Assembly (NCBI GenBank): GCA_019455285.1
Contig: JACFMS010000010.1
Coordinates: 89,498-121,778 of the forward strand
Direction of reading: 5' to 3'
Source of the DNA: Sphingomonadales bacterium
GTDB taxonomy: Bacteria > Pseudomonadota > Alphaproteobacteria > Sphingomonadales > Govanellaceae
Length of the DNA: 32,281 nucleotides
Shown in pieces: positions 15,308 to 23,679 of the stretch; position 1 is the first letter of the stretch, and the number at the start of each line of letters is the position of its first letter. A model generated the notes under the pieces. It saw nothing but the letters and a program-made list of their open reading frames with translations. It did not search any database and was not told the origin of the DNA. The translations under genes were made by a program, and so were the position numbers.

Positions 15308-16051
15308 CTAGTGAATGGGTCCCAGCAGCCCGAGATAGGAAGCGCGAGCAATGGCGTGCGTACGGTTGACCGTGCCCAGCTTATCGCAAGCATTGCCCAG
15401 ATGGAACCGTACGGTGCGCTCGGAAAGATCGAGGATGACCGCGATATCTTCCAAAGTCTTGCCATGGGCCGCCAGCGTCAAACATTCTACTTCGCGCGCC
15501 GATAATGAAATTCCCACAGGCTTTGACACTTCGACATGATTAATGATCTTGGCAAAATAGCGATGCGCCAATGACATGATCTGGTCTTGATGGTGCTCGT
15601 TGCGGTCGAGAAGTTCTTGAATAGGTATGCAGGAGGGAAAAACGATATACCCGAAGCCGCCCAACGCGGAGTGGAGCGGGATCGATACGCCGGAACGGAC
15701 CCCCACTCTCTCGGCGCAGCTATGGAACAAGCTGACCTGGGCGGCGCTGGATGTCTTGCCAAGTCCCACAATCAAATTTGGCTTCGTGTCATATCCCCAC
15801 CATACCGGCAACGTCGTCGTCAGGCATGCCTGATAGACCGGATCGATTTTATAGTGCTCATGCTGGAGATAATAATCGCCCCACCAGGGAGCGAGCTCGC
15901 ATTGCGACGACATAGTAATCAGCGTTGGCCGCTGCATGGCGCCGGAGCGATCGCGGGCGCGAGGCGCGTAACTCAAGCAGGCGGCCTCGAAGTCGGGAAT
16001 GGCGACTTCCTCGTATAACGACGACAGGGATTCGGTTACAACGCCGCTCAC
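15308..16051 (-). CDS. LuxR-family regulator with autoinducer-binding domain (luxR-2, no partner luxI seen)
   Basis: 247 residues. Trp57, Tyr61, Asp70-Pro71 and Trp85 fall at the same residue numbers as the pocket residues of TraR. The C-terminal LuxR helix-turn-helix contains LSAREVECLTLAAHGKT and SERTVRFHLGNACDKLG. The start is GTG with GAGG 7 nt upstream; an ATG 5 bp further upstream runs straight into a stop and is not usable. It is a close paralog of luxR-1, most similar in DPVYQACL to GKTSSA, in the GGFGYIVF core and in the HTH; the N-terminal 20 residues and the linker differ. It precedes site D and the M19 pair on the same strand and has dyad E upstream. The ligand is unknown; conserved pocket residues favour a homoserine-lactone-like signal. 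Confidence 0.94.
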   Translation of the reverse strand: MSGVVTESLSSLYEEVAIPDFEAACLSYAPRARDRSGAMQRPTLITMSSQCELAPWWGDYYLQHEHYKIDPVYQACLTTTLPVWWGYDTKPNLIVGLGKTSSAAQVSLFHSCAERVGVRSGVSIPLHSALGGFGYIVFPSCIPIQELLDRNEHHQDQIMSLAHRYFAKIINHVEVSKPVGISLSAREVECLTLAAHGKTLEDIAVILDLSERTVRFHLGNACDKLGTVNRTHAIARASYLGLLGPIH

Positions 16052-16199
16052 TGCATGGCCTCATCCAGCTTATGCACGCCCACGCCCGGCGGGTCACCTA
16101 CAGTCCGTCAAGACGGTTGGCTCAGCATCAATTTTTCTCTAGCCGGCAGCAAAATGCTCACACAGCTTACCAGCATTGTCCAGATTTTATCCGGAACAA

Positions 16200-16215
16200 G
16201 TGTCAGAAGTGACAG
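16200..16215. promoter_or_regulatory. Lux-box-like dyad (site E) upstream of luxR-2
   Basis: GTGTCA-GAAG-TGACAG lies 148 bp upstream of the luxR-2 GTG, with five of six arm positions paired. Like site B upstream of luxR-1 it begins with GTGTCA, and neither has the 22-nt spaced hexamer. It probably serves autoregulation of luxR-2. The rest of the 229-bp gap to the CoA-ligase stop shows no gene. Confidence 0.58.
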
Positions 16216-16280
16216 GTGGGGCGTCCCCGACCCTAAATGGCAAATTTATATTATTATAGTTCAATAAGTTATATCTATCT

Positions 16281-18104
16281 TCAAGCGAGCTCGATCACAT
16301 CCCCGCCGCCGGCATAAAGCTCAGCGACCTTATCCGCCCGCCGCCGCAAGGTGGTGCGCTGGTTCAAATATCCCTTGTCGGTGGTCTCGCCGGCGTCAAT
16401 GTCCGGCGGCGTCGCCAGCAGCAGGAGGCGGGCAATCTGGGTGGAATTTCCCGTGTATTGCCGATTATAGACCGCCGCCTTTTCCCGCAAGGCGCGTTGC
16501 AGGTCTGGGTGTTTGAACACCTCGTCAATCGAGAGCTTCGCCTCATGATCACCGATGAGACTGCGGCAGGCCGCCACATTGGGGAACGCCAGAGCGCTCA
16601 AGTCGGCCTGATTTTCCCCGGCAATGGCCACGTCCAGCAGGAGCGGCGACAGGGCATTGACAAAAGCGGTGCGCACTGCGCCCACGTTAACCCAGGTTCC
16701 GGATTGCAATTTGAAATTCTCACTGATGCGGCCATGGAATTTCAGCCCAGCTTCCGGCGCATCGGGATTACGAAATATCACCGCATCGCCGGTGCAATAA
16801 AATCCTTCCTCATCGAAAGCCTTCTTTGTCGCCTCCGGATCCTCCAGATACCCCGATGTCACATTGGGGCCGCGCACGCGAACTTCCAGCCGCTCCTGAA
16901 CCGGCGCCAACTTGACCTCCACCCCCGGCACCGGCAGACCAATGACGCCGCTTTCGTTGACTAGAAAATAAGAGGACATCGCCAAGGGGCCGGTCTCCGT
17001 CGCGCCCCAGCCCGAGGTCATCGGCACCACGCGACCCAGAGTTTTTTGCGATACCGCCTCCAGGCGGTCCCAGGTGGTTTGCGGCAAGGCGGCAGCGCCG
17101 TAAAACATCAATTCAAGACGGGAGAAAAAGGTTGCCGCCAGCTTGCCGTCTTCTTCAAGAAACGGCAGCAGCGCCTCGTAGCCGGCGGGCACATTGAAAT
17201 AGATGGTAGAGGGGATCTCCTTCAAATTATCAACTGTGGTGCGGATAAGCGCCGGCGTCGGCTTACCGCCGTCGATGTAAAGGGTGCCGCCGTTGCGCAG
17301 CACCATGTTGAAATTATGATTGCCGCCGAAAGTATGGCTCCACGGCAGCCAATCCACCAAAATCGGCGGGCGGACCTCAACAAACGGCCAACTGCGCGCC
17401 AAGGATTGCTGGTTGGCACAAAACATGCGGTGGCTGCTGATGACACCTTTTGGATTTCCCGTCGATCCCGACGTGAACATGATTTTCGCCAAGGTATCCC
17501 CAGTGACGGCGTCATGCGCGCGCTTTACCCGATCGTCATTCCCGCGTGACACTAGGAGGTTAGAAAATTTCTCCCCACCGCCGCCGTCGCCGCTGACAAC
17601 CGGGATCTTGGCCTCGCCAATGGCCGCCAGCGCAGCGGCAAAGGGCGCGTGAGTCTCAACGTATATAAGCCCTGGCTTGACCAGATCGACGATATGGCGA
17701 AGCTTGGCGAAATCCTTGGACATCAAGCTATAGGCCGGCGACACCGGCACCGCGGGAATGCCCACATGCAGCGCCGCCAAGGTCAAGAGCGCATGATTGA
17801 TGCTGTTACCGGAAAGAATGGCGACCGGCCGCTCGGCGCTCAGCCCCAAGTCGAGAAGCACGCCAGCGAGAGCCAGCACAATATCCGCGGTTTCGCCATA
17901 AGTGAACCGCCGCCAGGACGCGGGCCCATCGCGTTCAGCCAGGTAGAGCCGTTCCGGGGCTTGCCGCTGCCAACGCAACAAATGCGCGGTCACGGCCTTC
18001 GGGTATTCGCCCAGCTCGACCCGCGAACGTATAATGCAGCCGCCGTCTTTACGCGGCGTCAATTCGATATCTACCGGTGCAAATAATCCTGCATCCTGAT
18101 GCAC
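16281..18104 (-). CDS. Feruloyl-CoA-synthetase-like AMP-forming acyl/aryl-CoA ligase
   Basis: 607 residues. Adenylate-forming enzymes activate a carboxylic acid with ATP to an acyl-AMP and then transfer it to CoA. The AMP-binding loop FTSGSTGNPKG is near residue 211, followed by FYGAAALP and the SGWGATETGP motif. The N-terminus (RKDGGCIIRSRVELGEYP), FNVPAGYEALLPFLEEDG, and the C-terminal FKLQSGTWVNVGAVR follow the pattern I know from feruloyl-CoA synthetases, which start hydroxycinnamate degradation. The start is GTG with AGGA 6 nt upstream. It is not obviously in one transcript with luxR-2 (229 bp away), and the M19-like gene upstream is 260 bp off. The companion enoyl-CoA hydratase/aldolase and vanillin dehydrogenase of a ferulate pathway are not in the window, so the acid used may differ. 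Confidence 0.85.
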   Translation of the reverse strand: MHQDAGLFAPVDIELTPRKDGGCIIRSRVELGEYPKAVTAHLLRWQRQAPERLYLAERDGPASWRRFTYGETADIVLALAGVLLDLGLSAERPVAILSGNSINHALLTLAALHVGIPAVPVSPAYSLMSKDFAKLRHIVDLVKPGLIYVETHAPFAAALAAIGEAKIPVVSGDGGGGEKFSNLLVSRGNDDRVKRAHDAVTGDTLAKIMFTSGSTGNPKGVISSHRMFCANQQSLARSWPFVEVRPPILVDWLPWSHTFGGNHNFNMVLRNGGTLYIDGGKPTPALIRTTVDNLKEIPSTIYFNVPAGYEALLPFLEEDGKLAATFFSRLELMFYGAAALPQTTWDRLEAVSQKTLGRVVPMTSGWGATETGPLAMSSYFLVNESGVIGLPVPGVEVKLAPVQERLEVRVRGPNVTSGYLEDPEATKKAFDEEGFYCTGDAVIFRNPDAPEAGLKFHGRISENFKLQSGTWVNVGAVRTAFVNALSPLLLDVAIAGENQADLSALAFPNVAACRSLIGDHEAKLSIDEVFKHPDLQRALREKAAVYNRQYTGNSTQIARLLLLATPPDIDAGETTDKGYLNQRTTLRRRADKVAELYAGGGDVIELA

Positions 18105-18364
18105 GTCAAATCCTCTCAGACCTCAATTTTTCCGGCGCAATATGCACTATATCGCACTATTAATATAGCGTGTTAAGAAGCCATGCCAAGTTGGCTATAG
18201 TGACAGGCGAGCAATACTGTTCGCAAGACCTGCCCGGAAATCACAAAATCAGTCTTAGTATTTTGAAAAATAACAATTTATTTTTAAAATTAGCGTGGAG
18301 CAACACAGCAACCCCATCGCTTTGGCTCCAGCCGCGCAATGCTGAACCCGATAACGCCCCCGCC

Positions 18365-19528
18365 CTACCCGCAAATGTCCGCAAAAACCCGCAGCGCATT
18401 TTCTCCCAAAATGCCGCGGATCTGTTCATCGGAATAGCCGCGTTTGACCAGGCCCCGCGAAATATTGGCTAGATCGCGATAATCCTCAAACCCCACCACA
18501 TGGTCGTCGGTATCAACCCGGTCCTCCGGTCGAAAGCCGATCTCGGCAAGCGAATCCTTCATCAGCGCCGCCATCATGCCGGGGGGCAATTGATAAGGCC
18601 AATCGGTGCCAAGCGACACATGCCGCCACCCCACGAGATTGGCAATATAATCGATATGCTCGAGGACGATCTCGATGGTCGGCGTGGGGGTGGACGATAT
18701 GAAAAAGGGAACCACCAGCACGCCAATGACACCGCCGGTATCGGCAATCGCCTTCAGGGCGTCGTCTGACTTGGCCCGGGCCACCGGACTGAGGGCTTTG
18801 GCGCAAGTATGATTGGCGTTTACCGGGCGTTTGGCCACCCGGCAGGCGTCCAATGTCGTCTCGTGCCCGCAGTGGCTGACGTCAACTATCAGACCCAATG
18901 CCTCGCAATGCCGCACCACCTCAACGCCAAACATGGAAAGGCCGGCATCCACCCGCTCGGTGCAGCCGACGCCGACATTATCCATGCGGTTGTAGGTCAG
19001 CATCAACGAGCGCAGCCCCTGGCCATAGGCACGGTCGATGGCGCTCAATTTGCGGGGAATGGGAACGGTCGGCTGCCAATGGCCGTATAGGGCGACGGCT
19101 CCGTCCTGTTTGGCCTGGCGAATTTCCGACGCGGTGGTAACCCGCCGCAGCCACGGCAAGGCATCGTACCGCTGCGCCATCTTTTCATAGATCTCGCAAT
19201 CAGGATCATTGCCCTCATAGACCGGCATGATATAGGTGCCGCAGGTAAGACCGGACTGGACGAACCAATCCCGCAACACATCAGATCGGCCAGATATCGC
19301 CATTTCATAGGGCCAGAACGAGGCAATGCAAAACGCGCTGAAGCCGGCGCCGGCCTTGGCCACCTCTTGCCGCATCTCGGCCAGCATGCCTTTTGGATAA
19401 GACGAGAAAATATTGGGGCCGCCGATGTCGGTAGACATCCAATCAAAAATGATGCTTTGACGGTGCAGCTTCAAAGCGCGAGCTTCCTCACTATCGCTCA
19501 GTCCGAACGGATATTGCCCGGGCTGCAT
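18365..19528 (-). CDS. M19-like amidohydrolase, divergent member
   Basis: About 387 residues from the ATG at 19528, which has AAGGAG 5 nt upstream; the frame is open 16 codons further to an ATG at 19576 with a poorer site. His219 (VDVSHCG) and His240 (ANHTC) are again 21 apart, and SLGTD preserves the Asp288 region. The N-terminal metal pair reads FDWMSTD rather than His-x-Asp, the bridging-Glu region reads ALYGHW, and the RN..D motif reads RAKSDD. LTYNRMDNVGVGCTE is typical of bacterial M19 branches. It differs clearly from the tandem copies and from the oxygenase-operon member. It follows the MFS gene on the same strand after about 75 bp, so an uptake/hydrolysis pairing is possible. The 260-bp gap to the CoA ligase holds no gene that I can support. 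Confidence 0.85.
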   Translation of the reverse strand: MQPGQYPFGLSDSEEARALKLHRQSIIFDWMSTDIGGPNIFSSYPKGMLAEMRQEVAKAGAGFSAFCIASFWPYEMAISGRSDVLRDWFVQSGLTCGTYIMPVYEGNDPDCEIYEKMAQRYDALPWLRRVTTASEIRQAKQDGAVALYGHWQPTVPIPRKLSAIDRAYGQGLRSLMLTYNRMDNVGVGCTERVDAGLSMFGVEVVRHCEALGLIVDVSHCGHETTLDACRVAKRPVNANHTCAKALSPVARAKSDDALKAIADTGGVIGVLVVPFFISSTPTPTIEIVLEHIDYIANLVGWRHVSLGTDWPYQLPPGMMAALMKDSLAEIGFRPEDRVDTDDHVVGFEDYRDLANISRGLVKRGYSDEQIRGILGENALRVFADICG

Positions 19529-19604
19529 GCCAACTCCTTCCGTTTCTCTGCGAAATAGCCCTACGAAAATGGCCACGGCTTGCTCACTCGTCTCAAGCCA
19601 ACTG

Positions 19605-20897
19605 TTAACTTACCATGCTGCCATCAACACGAGAAGCACACCGGCGGTATAAGCAGGCCGCCAAGACAGTCATTGGAATGCCGACCGTGGAAAGAGCCAA
19701 GCCGATGCTTGCCGGGTCTTTATAAATCGATTCTACGATCAGCGGCGGCAGCAGGGAGCCGATCCCAAGACCAACGATAATGTTCAGAAAGGCTGCTATC
19801 GAGATGCCGAAACCGCGCAGTTCGTTCGGCAGAATGTTTTGTAATGTTGTGATGCCGATCAGGCTGCTGCAGGTCGCTGAAAATTGCCAAAGGAAAAATA
19901 ATGTCAGCGCCAGGATGCCGGAATTCGCAAAGCCGACGGCCATCGTTAGCGTGCCAAAACCAACAGCCAAGGAAGCGGCCTTCAATAGGCCCTGCACCGA
20001 CCATCGCTTGATGATCCAGACAGACATCAGACCGCCGATCAATGTTCCCAGGATGGCCGCGGTGATGACAACGGTTCCCAGCGTGCCGCCGGCCTCACTC
20101 AAGCCAAAGTCGAAGCGCCGCGTAAGCAGCGTGGGCATCCACATCATCATGCCGAATTCCATGACGCTGACGGAGGCGATCGCGGCGTAAAGGGGTAGAA
20201 GCGTGGAACGGCGAGAGCGAACGCTATAATACATTCCCCGCAAGCTCTGCCCGGCGCCGCTGACCGCGCCGCGTCGGGTCGGCTCCGGAACGGTCCATAA
20301 CAGAACAATCAAGAGAATGCCGCTAAATCCCATAACAACCAGGGCCACCCGCCATGGGGTAAGCGCCTGTAAGAGTGGCCATGACTCAAAACCGCCGGTG
20401 GCGGCGATGGACAGTAAGCCGCCGCCGACGATAAATGCGCCACCGCCGCCAATGATCATCCCCATGTTAAAAAGACCAATGGCAAGGCCGCGGCGTTCCA
20501 ATGGGAACAGATCGGCGATCATGGAAATCACCGCCGGCGCCAGCGAGGCCTCGCCAATCCCGATGAACATCCGCGCTAGAAACAGTTCATTAAAGGAGCG
20601 CGCATAACCGCAGGCAATGGTTGCCAGACTCCAGATGACGACGCCGGCGATAACCAGATTTCGCCGCGACGTCCTGTCGGAAGCCCAGCCCAGTGGCAAG
20701 CTGGCCAGAGCATAAACCATGGCGAACGCCACGCCTTGCAACAAGCCAAGATCGGTATCACGCAAGAAAAGCTCGGTACGGATCGGATCAACCAGGAGTC
20801 CCAGAACCTGCCGGTCGGAGTAAGAGATGATGGCGGCCAGCACAAAAATCGTCATGGCCCACCAGGCCCGTGCAGTCACGCGAGAAGTTTGATGCAT
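19605..20897 (-). CDS. Major facilitator superfamily transporter
   Basis: About 430 residues with a run of roughly twelve hydrophobic helices, an inner-membrane secondary transporter. The loop LGWASDRTSRR between helices 2 and 3 is the MFS motif A (GxxxDrxxRR). SYSDRQVLGLLVDPIR at the end of helix 1 is typical of the branch often annotated as hexuronate or aromatic-acid/spinster-like carriers. The frame opens at an ATG at 20933; I prefer the ATG at 20897 (MHQTSR), which has AGG 6 nt upstream, but neither site is strong. It lies between the TonB receptor upstream and the M19-like gene downstream, all on one strand, so outer-membrane import, inner-membrane import and hydrolysis could act in series. 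The substrate is unknown. Confidence 0.9.
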   Translation of the reverse strand: MHQTSRVTARAWWAMTIFVLAAIISYSDRQVLGLLVDPIRTELFLRDTDLGLLQGVAFAMVYALASLPLGWASDRTSRRNLVIAGVVIWSLATIACGYARSFNELFLARMFIGIGEASLAPAVISMIADLFPLERRGLAIGLFNMGMIIGGGGAFIVGGGLLSIAATGGFESWPLLQALTPWRVALVVMGFSGILLIVLLWTVPEPTRRGAVSGAGQSLRGMYYSVRSRRSTLLPLYAAIASVSVMEFGMMMWMPTLLTRRFDFGLSEAGGTLGTVVITAAILGTLIGGLMSVWIIKRWSVQGLLKAASLAVGFGTLTMAVGFANSGILALTLFFLWQFSATCSSLIGITTLQNILPNELRGFGISIAAFLNIIVGLGIGSLLPPLIVESIYKDPASIGLALSTVGIPMTVLAACLYRRCASRVDGSMVS

Positions 20898-20954
20898 CGT
20901 CGGCCTGAATCCGGATATCCAGATGAACTTCATGCTGGGAAGGCGTAAATCCCG

Positions 20955-20989
20955 TGGACGCCTCCGGACATCAACTCCGGAGGCGTCCA
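20955..20989. other. Perfect 14-bp-stem hairpin between TonB receptor and MFS gene
   Basis: TGGACGCCTCCGGA (20955-20968) pairs fully with TCCGGAGGCGTCCA (20976-20989) around a 7-nt loop. It starts about 10 bp after the receptor stop on the minus strand. No T-run follows, so it is not a textbook terminator. It could stabilise the receptor mRNA, lower read-through into the MFS gene, or bind a regulator. Confidence 0.55.
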
Positions 20990-20999
20990 GCAGGTGATA

Positions 21000-23255
21000 C
21001 TAGTTCATGCTATAGCGGAGTATCAACATGAACATGCGGGGCGATGCCACCGTATATCTTGCGGCATCCGGCGGAACCGGCAATCCGCCGAAGTTGATGG
21101 CATGGACCTGGAACGAATTCGTCAGGTTCTGACCCTGGAGTTCCAGCTGGAAGGGGCCGTGTCCGATACCTAAGGCCGCGTTGACGTTGGTATAGGCATC
21201 ACGAATGGTGCGCGTGTCATCGGTCGTATAACTGGTCGGAGTGGAGCCCACGCGCTGCAGCCCTGCCCTCATGAACAGTTGCAAGTTATCTTTAATCTCG
21301 TGGGTGTAGTCGGCACCCACGGAGAAATTCGTTTTCGGCACATCAATCACTCTATCGCCGGCATTGACGCCGATCCCGATCACTTCCGGATTGATGGAGC
21401 GAATTTCAGCGTCGTTGTAGGAGAAGCTGGCGCGCAGCGCAAGGCCATCGACAGGTTTCAGCACGATCTCGCTCTCGATGCCGCGGACCCGCGCCTTGCC
21501 GATATTTGCGATAAAAGCGCCGCAGTCGGATCGCACCAGACCTTGTATCTTGTTCCAGTTTATTTGATAGATGGCGCTGTTGATGGACAGGACGCCCTCA
21601 AACAGCGTGGCCTTCTGACCGGTTTCGAAATTCCACACAGTATCGGAACCATAGCTGGGATTGTAGGCATCGCCGAAAAGACAGGCATCCGGCGGCGCGA
21701 TAAGCGCCGCGTTGCCGCCGCCCGCCCGGAAACCTTTTGAAGCTGACGCATAGATCATCGCGTCCTCATCGATCTTATACATGATGTTGGCGCGCGGATT
21801 GACCCCGCTCTGCTTGCTGGTGACCGTCGGGGTGAATGGACCCGCCAGGAGGCCGGTTTGAGTGATGGTGATGGTCTGCTTTAAATCATAGGCGCGCAGG
21901 CCGGCGGAGATGGAAACGCTGGGCGTCACCTCGTAGGTAAGATCAGCAAAGCCTGCGAATTGCCGATCCTTGATCGGGCTGTAATAGCCGATGATATCGC
22001 TGGTTGCGGGAATGCCGAACAGGTCTGCGAGGAAAGCGCCAAACTCTTCGCTTTCAACCACCTGATTGGTATCATTTGTGACCTTCTGGAAGAATCCGCC
22101 AACCAGCCAGCCCAAACGCTGCTCGCCAGACGAGGCAAGCCGCAGCTCCTGGCTCCAGCTTTCAAAATTCACCGGGAAATAATTCAACGTCTGAAGCTCG
22201 GGCACATCATCAGTCGTCCCCATGATGTCCGCATAAATCTTGGCGCTCAATGCCGAATAGTCTTCTATGCTGAGCGTGTCCCGATCCACATAGGATGAGG
22301 AAGAAATCAACTCGGCGAACCCTAAGTCCTTGCTGGCCAAAAGGTTGAGGATAACCATTTCATCGGTGTATTCCGGCGTGAACTGGTTAGCATAGGTATA
22401 TTTGTTGCGATTGCTGTCGCTTTGATTGTAACCGTCGACATTGGACTTCTGATAGATCACGGACGGCTGGAATTTCAGCGTCTCGCTGGGCTGCCAGGTT
22501 GCCGCCAACCGCAGGAATGTCCGCTCGTTGCGTCCATTCTCGTCATCAGTTACCGGATCGAATGCGGATGGCGCGAAATAATCCACGGGGAATACGGTCT
22601 TGGTATAGCCGGGGAATTTCTGATGGCTGACGCTGGCGCGAACGGCAAGGGTTTCGCCCACTGGCAGGTTGACCGCCGCCTTCGCGGCATAGCCCTCGCC
22701 GCCACCTTTTACGGTGCTGCCGGATGCTTCCGCCTTGAGCTGATGTTCACCCAGAACCGCCTGGTTTTGGATGATCCTGAGGGTGCCGCCAAGCGAGCTG
22801 GCGCCAAACAGCGTGCCCTGCGGGCCACGCAGCACTTCAACCCGCGATACGTCGAAGAAATCGGTATCCGAGGCGCTGGCGCGAGCATCCGTGCGAAAAT
22901 CCAGCGGCGTCTCATCAATGTAGACGGAAACTGTCGGCGCTAGATTATAGGAAGAAGTGACGCCGCGGATGGATACCGTGTTCTGTCCGGGTCCGGTTTG
23001 CACCAATGCCAGGCTCGGCGTCAGGCGCGCCAAATCCGCCGACCCCAAAACACCCATCGCCTGCAGGTCTGTCCCCGTCATGGCGGAAACAGCCAGCGGA
23101 ATATCGCCGAGGCTTTGGTCCCGCTTCTGCGCGGTAACGATGATCTCCTCAAAATCCGAAATCGCTGTCGTAGAGTCTGCCAGTGCTTGGGCCGGCATGG
23201 CCATCAATAACGGCAATGTCATGCAGCTGCGCGATATCTTATTCCAATGCATCAT
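21000..23255 (-). CDS. TonB-dependent outer-membrane receptor (third)
   Basis: 751 residues. A short signal peptide (to AMPAQALA) is followed by a TonB-box-like FEEIIVTAQKR, a plug with RVEVLRGPQGTLFGASSLGG, and a barrel; the C-terminus is LILRYSMN rather than ending in Phe or Trp, which is less usual. GGGGAG lies 6 nt before the ATG at 23255. It is followed on the same strand by the hairpin and MFS transporter, suggesting a paired outer/inner membrane import route. The sequence is clearly different from the other three receptors (for example STTAISDFEE and TRTIRDAYTNVNAALG), so these are not recent duplicates. Confidence 0.94.
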   Translation of the reverse strand: MMHWNKISRSCMTLPLLMAMPAQALADSTTAISDFEEIIVTAQKRDQSLGDIPLAVSAMTGTDLQAMGVLGSADLARLTPSLALVQTGPGQNTVSIRGVTSSYNLAPTVSVYIDETPLDFRTDARASASDTDFFDVSRVEVLRGPQGTLFGASSLGGTLRIIQNQAVLGEHQLKAEASGSTVKGGGEGYAAKAAVNLPVGETLAVRASVSHQKFPGYTKTVFPVDYFAPSAFDPVTDDENGRNERTFLRLAATWQPSETLKFQPSVIYQKSNVDGYNQSDSNRNKYTYANQFTPEYTDEMVILNLLASKDLGFAELISSSSYVDRDTLSIEDYSALSAKIYADIMGTTDDVPELQTLNYFPVNFESWSQELRLASSGEQRLGWLVGGFFQKVTNDTNQVVESEEFGAFLADLFGIPATSDIIGYYSPIKDRQFAGFADLTYEVTPSVSISAGLRAYDLKQTITITQTGLLAGPFTPTVTSKQSGVNPRANIMYKIDEDAMIYASASKGFRAGGGNAALIAPPDACLFGDAYNPSYGSDTVWNFETGQKATLFEGVLSINSAIYQINWNKIQGLVRSDCGAFIANIGKARVRGIESEIVLKPVDGLALRASFSYNDAEIRSINPEVIGIGVNAGDRVIDVPKTNFSVGADYTHEIKDNLQLFMRAGLQRVGSTPTSYTTDDTRTIRDAYTNVNAALGIGHGPFQLELQGQNLTNSFQVHAINFGGLPVPPDAARYTVASPRMFMLILRYSMN

Positions 23256-23282
23256 TTTTCACTCCCCATCGGTTGAACGTGT

Positions 23283-23612
23283 TTACGTTATTGGGCCATA
23301 AAGTCCCAGGCTCTGGTTTTGCCTGCCCGCTTCGCCGCCACGGCGGCAAACATCTCCGCCACCAAGCGGGCGGCCAAGGTGCTGGTAATGTGCGAACCGC
23401 CGTCCCATTCCGGTAGAATGCGCGGGTGCATGGCGGGTGGCCCCGCCGCGCAAGGTGGCAAGACCGTCAAACGGCATACCTAAAACCACCGCATCAAGAT
23501 CTTTGAGCGCCGGCGGCGGCTGGTGGGGCAGCCCCATGAAAGATGGAACATCGCCATAGATACGCGGCGCTTGTTCCGGATGTTCAATGACCCTTTTGAG
23601 CACTCGACCCAC
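23283..23612 (-). pseudogene. Remnant of a ureohydrolase (arginase/agmatinase) family gene
   Basis: A 109-codon frame starting with GTG at 23612 carries RIYGDVPSFMGLPHQ and DLDAVVLGMPFDGLATLRGGATR, which resemble the N-terminus of agmatinase-like proteins. After about 23432 the resemblance stops in this frame, and another frame (to 23288) gives GGSHITSTLAARLVAEMFAAVAAKRAG, which looks like a C-terminal helix of the same or a similar family. The metal-binding middle (the DAHxD-type motifs) is missing. An ATG at 23652 is out of frame with the GTG start by one base, so the 5' end may also be shifted. I read this as a gene with an internal deletion plus frame change. The family call for the C-terminal part is uncertain. 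Confidence 0.6.
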
Positions 23613-23679
23613 CTGACGACAAAACCGCAGTCAGGGTATCACTTCCGCTCATTGCTTTGTCACCAAAGGCTGGAAGGAC

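Noticed and set aside
18191-18206. Possible sixth lux box ending in TGACAG upstream of the CoA ligase
   Set aside because: Only the right half matches; the left half (TTGGCT) shares almost nothing with CTGTCA and no hexamer at the 22-nt spacing was found.
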